Positions 6,148 through 8,408 of a DNA stretch of 8,408 nt are shown piece after piece. How positions within the stretch are numbered: position 1 is the first letter of the stretch; the number at the start of each line of letters is the position of its first letter. A model generated the notes under the pieces. It did no database searches and was not told the origin of the DNA. It saw nothing but the letters and a program-made list of their open reading frames with translations. This DNA is from Flavobacteriaceae bacterium (GTDB lineage Bacteria > Bacteroidota > Bacteroidia > Flavobacteriales > Flavobacteriaceae), in contig WGDF01000076.1 of the NCBI GenBank assembly GCA_015493405.1, positions 1 through 8,408 on the forward strand, in the 5' to 3' direction. The position numbers and the translations under genes were made by a program.

Positions 6148-8006
6148 ATCAAAAATCATTGGCTATTTTATTTTTGATACTTCTAACGTCCTTAACTATT
6201 ATAGGGCGGCTTTTTTATTTGCAAGTTTTAGATAAAAAATATAAAGATTTGGCCTTTAAAAATGCCGTTAGGAAAGAATATATTATTCCCGAACGCGGTT
6301 ATATTTTTGATAGAAATAAAGTCTTGCTCGTAAGCAATCTTCCTGTTTATGATATTATGGGAATTCCCAACCAAATCAAGGCATTTGACACACTTAGTTT
6401 TTTAAAATATACCCACTTGACCAAAGATGCTTTATTAAAAGCACTCAAAAAAGCTAAAAGATATTCTTGGAATAAGGCTTCCTTAATTGTGCCCAAACGC
6501 GATAAAAATGAGATTTCATTATTTCAAGAAAAAATATATAAATTTCCGGGCTTCTTTATTCAACGGCGTGCCATCCGGCAATATCATACGCGGTCTGCCG
6601 CTAATGTTTTGGGGTTTATCCGTGAAGTAAATGAACGCGAAATTAATAAAGACCGGTTTTATATGTCAGGCGATTTAATCGGGAAAGCCGGCGTTGAAAA
6701 ATCTTATGAAAAAATTTTACGTGGTAAAAAAGGCGTAAAATTTTTTATGGCAGACAAATTCAATCGGAAAATAGGCGCCTATAAAAAAGGCCGCTTTGAC
6801 ACTTTGGCTCAAGTGGGACAAGATCTACGCCTGAGCATTGACATCCGACTTCAAGAATTTGGTGACTCCCTTATGAAAGGCAAACGGGGTGCCATCATAG
6901 CCATCGAACCCAAAACCGGAGAAATTTTGGCCTTGGTTACGGCGCCTACCTTTCCTCCGGCATTCTTAAGTGGGCGAAACAGTTCAAAAAATTTTAATAC
7001 TTTATTTCGTGATAAAGTCAATAATCCGCTCTTAGATCGAGGCTTGCAAGGGGAATATCCCCCCGGATCTCCTTTTAAAATGCTTAACGGGCTCATTGGT
7101 TTACAAGAAGGCGTCATTCAACCCAATACTTATTTTATCTGCAATCACGGTTTTTATTATGGTAAACATAACCATATGTATTGCCATTGCGGTGCTGATG
7201 GACGACGGGTTTATTTGTCTTGGGCCATACCAAAATCTTGCAATACTTTTTTCTCAAAATCATATCTCAATATTATCAATCACTACGATACGCCTGCTGA
7301 AGGTCTTGACCAATGGCATGATGCGCTTAAAAGATTCGGCTTGGGACAATACCTTCATACCGATTTACCTGTAGGTTCCAAAGGCTTTATTCCGGATAGC
7401 CATTTTTATGATAAATACTATGGCAAAGGCCGATGGTCTGCCAGCTACACTATCTCTAACGGTATCGGTCAAGGAGAAGTTTTGACTACACCTATACAAT
7501 TGGCCAATGTAACGGCTGCTATTGCCAATAAAGGTTATTATTATACACCCCATATTATTAAAGAAATCAATGGTAGTCGTCAAGAAATTGATTCTTTGTA
7601 TTTAACCCCGAAGCAGACCGGTATCGACCAAAAATATTTTGATCAAATTATAAATGGAATGGCTGCTGTGTATAAATCGGGGACAGCCAAATACAGCCAA
7701 TTAAAGGACATCGAACTCTGTGGTAAAACCGGTACAAGTGAAAATAAAACCCGTATTGACGGCAAAATTGTAAAACTGCCCGACCATTCTATATTTATAG
7801 CTTTTGGCCCTAAAGATAATCCCAAAATCGTGGTTACTGTTTTTGTGGAAAATGGTGGATACGGTGCTACTATAGCTGCCCCGATTGCCACTTTAATGAT
7901 TGAGAAATACTTACGCGGAAAAATTACCAGAACCGATTTACTACAACGCATTTTAAAGACGGATTTGTCCCAAACCTACCAATTAAAAAATTATGAAAAA
8001 CAGTAG
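6144..8006 (+). CDS. mrdA: Penicillin-binding protein 2 (peptidoglycan D,D-transpeptidase MrdA)
   Basis: This 620-residue class B PBP crosslinks new side-wall peptidoglycan made by RodA. An uncleaved N-terminal anchor (about 5-27) is followed by the dimerisation/pedestal region with PERGYIFDRN (49-58), then the transpeptidase domain (about 246-600). All active-site motifs are present: SxxK as PPGSPFK (nucleophile S309, K312), SxN as S365-C366-N367, and KTG as CGKTGTSEN (528-530). Between the first two lies a cysteine/histidine cluster (C333, H335, H342, H344, C347, H348, C349), in the place where E. coli PBP2 binds zinc. SNGIGQGEVLTTPIQLANV is the usual conserved stretch before the KTG motif. 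Both ends overlap neighbours: 4 bases with mreD and 14 bases with rodA. The length is normal and no defect is seen; beta-lactam target by family membership. Confidence 0.96.
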   Translation: MNQKSLAILFLILLTSLTIIGRLFYLQVLDKKYKDLAFKNAVRKEYIIPERGYIFDRNKVLLVSNLPVYDIMGIPNQIKAFDTLSFLKYTHLTKDALLKALKKAKRYSWNKASLIVPKRDKNEISLFQEKIYKFPGFFIQRRAIRQYHTRSAANVLGFIREVNEREINKDRFYMSGDLIGKAGVEKSYEKILRGKKGVKFFMADKFNRKIGAYKKGRFDTLAQVGQDLRLSIDIRLQEFGDSLMKGKRGAIIAIEPKTGEILALVTAPTFPPAFLSGRNSSKNFNTLFRDKVNNPLLDRGLQGEYPPGSPFKMLNGLIGLQEGVIQPNTYFICNHGFYYGKHNHMYCHCGADGRRVYLSWAIPKSCNTFFSKSYLNIINHYDTPAEGLDQWHDALKRFGLGQYLHTDLPVGSKGFIPDSHFYDKYYGKGRWSASYTISNGIGQGEVLTTPIQLANVTAAIANKGYYYTPHIIKEINGSRQEIDSLYLTPKQTGIDQKYFDQIINGMAAVYKSGTAKYSQLKDIELCGKTGTSENKTRIDGKIVKLPDHSIFIAFGPKDNPKIVVTVFVENGGYGATIAAPIATLMIEKYLRGKITRTDLLQRILKTDLSQTYQLKNYEKQ

Positions 8007-8408
8007 AAAAGCCGGCATATTCGATTATGATTGGGTAAGCATCCTATTGTTTAACCTCTTGGTTATTATTGGTATAATCAGTATTTATTCTGCTACCTAT
8101 AATACGCAACAAACAGCGGTTTTACAAAGTTTTTACGGTAAACAGGGCCTCTGGTTCGCTTTCAGTTATTTGCTGATTATAATGCTGAGTTTTATACCGA
8201 TAAAAACGATAAAAAACAATGCTGCCCTACTCTACTTAATAGGACTATTCTTACTCGTTTTGGTTTTGGTAGCAGGGGCCAATATCAATGGCAACCGTTC
8301 ATGGTTTCGTTTTGGTAGTTTCAGTATCCAACCTGCCGAGTTTGTAAAACTATTTACAATATTGGGACTCGCAAAGTTATTGACGGAACCTGATTTTAAA
8401 ATCACACA
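7993..8408 (+). CDS. rodA: RodA, SEDS peptidoglycan glycosyltransferase, 5' part only
   Basis: The ATG at 7993 opens a frame that continues to the window edge (138 codons visible of roughly 400 expected). RodA is the SEDS-family polymerase that makes glycan strands from lipid II and works as a complex with PBP2. The visible part begins with a short cytoplasmic end containing FDYDWV, then a hydrophobic segment LLVIIGIISIYSATY (typical first helix of RodA/FtsW). Two further membrane helices follow, then the conserved stretch NGNRSWFRFGSFSIQPAEFVKL, in which the SWF, QP(A/S)E and K residues are family hallmarks. The start overlaps the end of mrdA by 14 bases in another frame, consistent with coupled synthesis of the two partner enzymes. 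It is too short to appear as a closed ORF here because the stop lies outside. Confidence 0.94.
   Translation, partial: MKNSRKAGIFDYDWVSILLFNLLVIIGIISIYSATYNTQQTAVLQSFYGKQGLWFAFSYLLIIMLSFIPIKTIKNNAALLYLIGLFLLVLVLVAGANINGNRSWFRFGSFSIQPAEFVKLFTILGLAKLLTEPDFKIT

Noticed and set aside
7643..7951. Antisense ORF of 102 codons inside mrdA, and similar ORFs at 6851-7117, 7365-7583, 1287-1499, 3176-3475 and 7096-7374
   Set aside because: Each lies wholly within a strongly conserved gene in another frame or strand, has no recognisable domain, and is explained as a shadow of that gene.

Overview
The window looks like a piece of a low-GC Bacteroidota chromosome, most likely Flavobacteriia or a close relative. 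The reasons are the family-specific look of MreB, MreC and PBP2, a DUF481-type outer-membrane protein, A-rich start regions without Shine-Dalgarno sequences, and tightly packed genes. This placement is an inference from sequence character, not from a database match.

Left part (1-2297, + strand): the 3' end of rlmH (23S rRNA pseudouridine-1915 N3-methyltransferase) is followed after 15 bases by one long ORF. That ORF joins a complete CPBP-type intramembrane protease to a complete RdgB/HAM1-type non-canonical purine NTP pyrophosphatase. Three bases after it comes a secreted DUF481-like outer-membrane barrel protein. The spacing suggests one transcript. Middle (2347-3603, - strand): a MacB/FtsX-type ABC transporter permease, convergent with the DUF481 gene, with no ATPase or adaptor gene in view.

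Right part (3768-8408, + strand): the elongasome operon mreB-mreC-mreD-mrdA(PBP2)-rodA, reading away from the permease across a very AT-rich 164-base spacer. MreB forms filaments under the membrane. MreC and MreD couple these to the synthesis machinery. RodA (glycosyltransferase) and PBP2 (transpeptidase) build side-wall peptidoglycan. The last three genes overlap (4 and 14 bases). RodA runs off the window.

Two things stand out. First, mreB is split near its 5' end: the canonical start peptide MGFFNF lies one frame away from the rest of the protein and hits UGA at codon 7. A single -1 shift (or one missing T) restores a perfectly normal 342-residue MreB. Second, the CPBP-RdgB fusion tethers a nucleotide-pool cleaning enzyme to a membrane protease, with no internal start codon for a separate RdgB. 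No mobile element, CRISPR array, tRNA or rRNA gene was seen.
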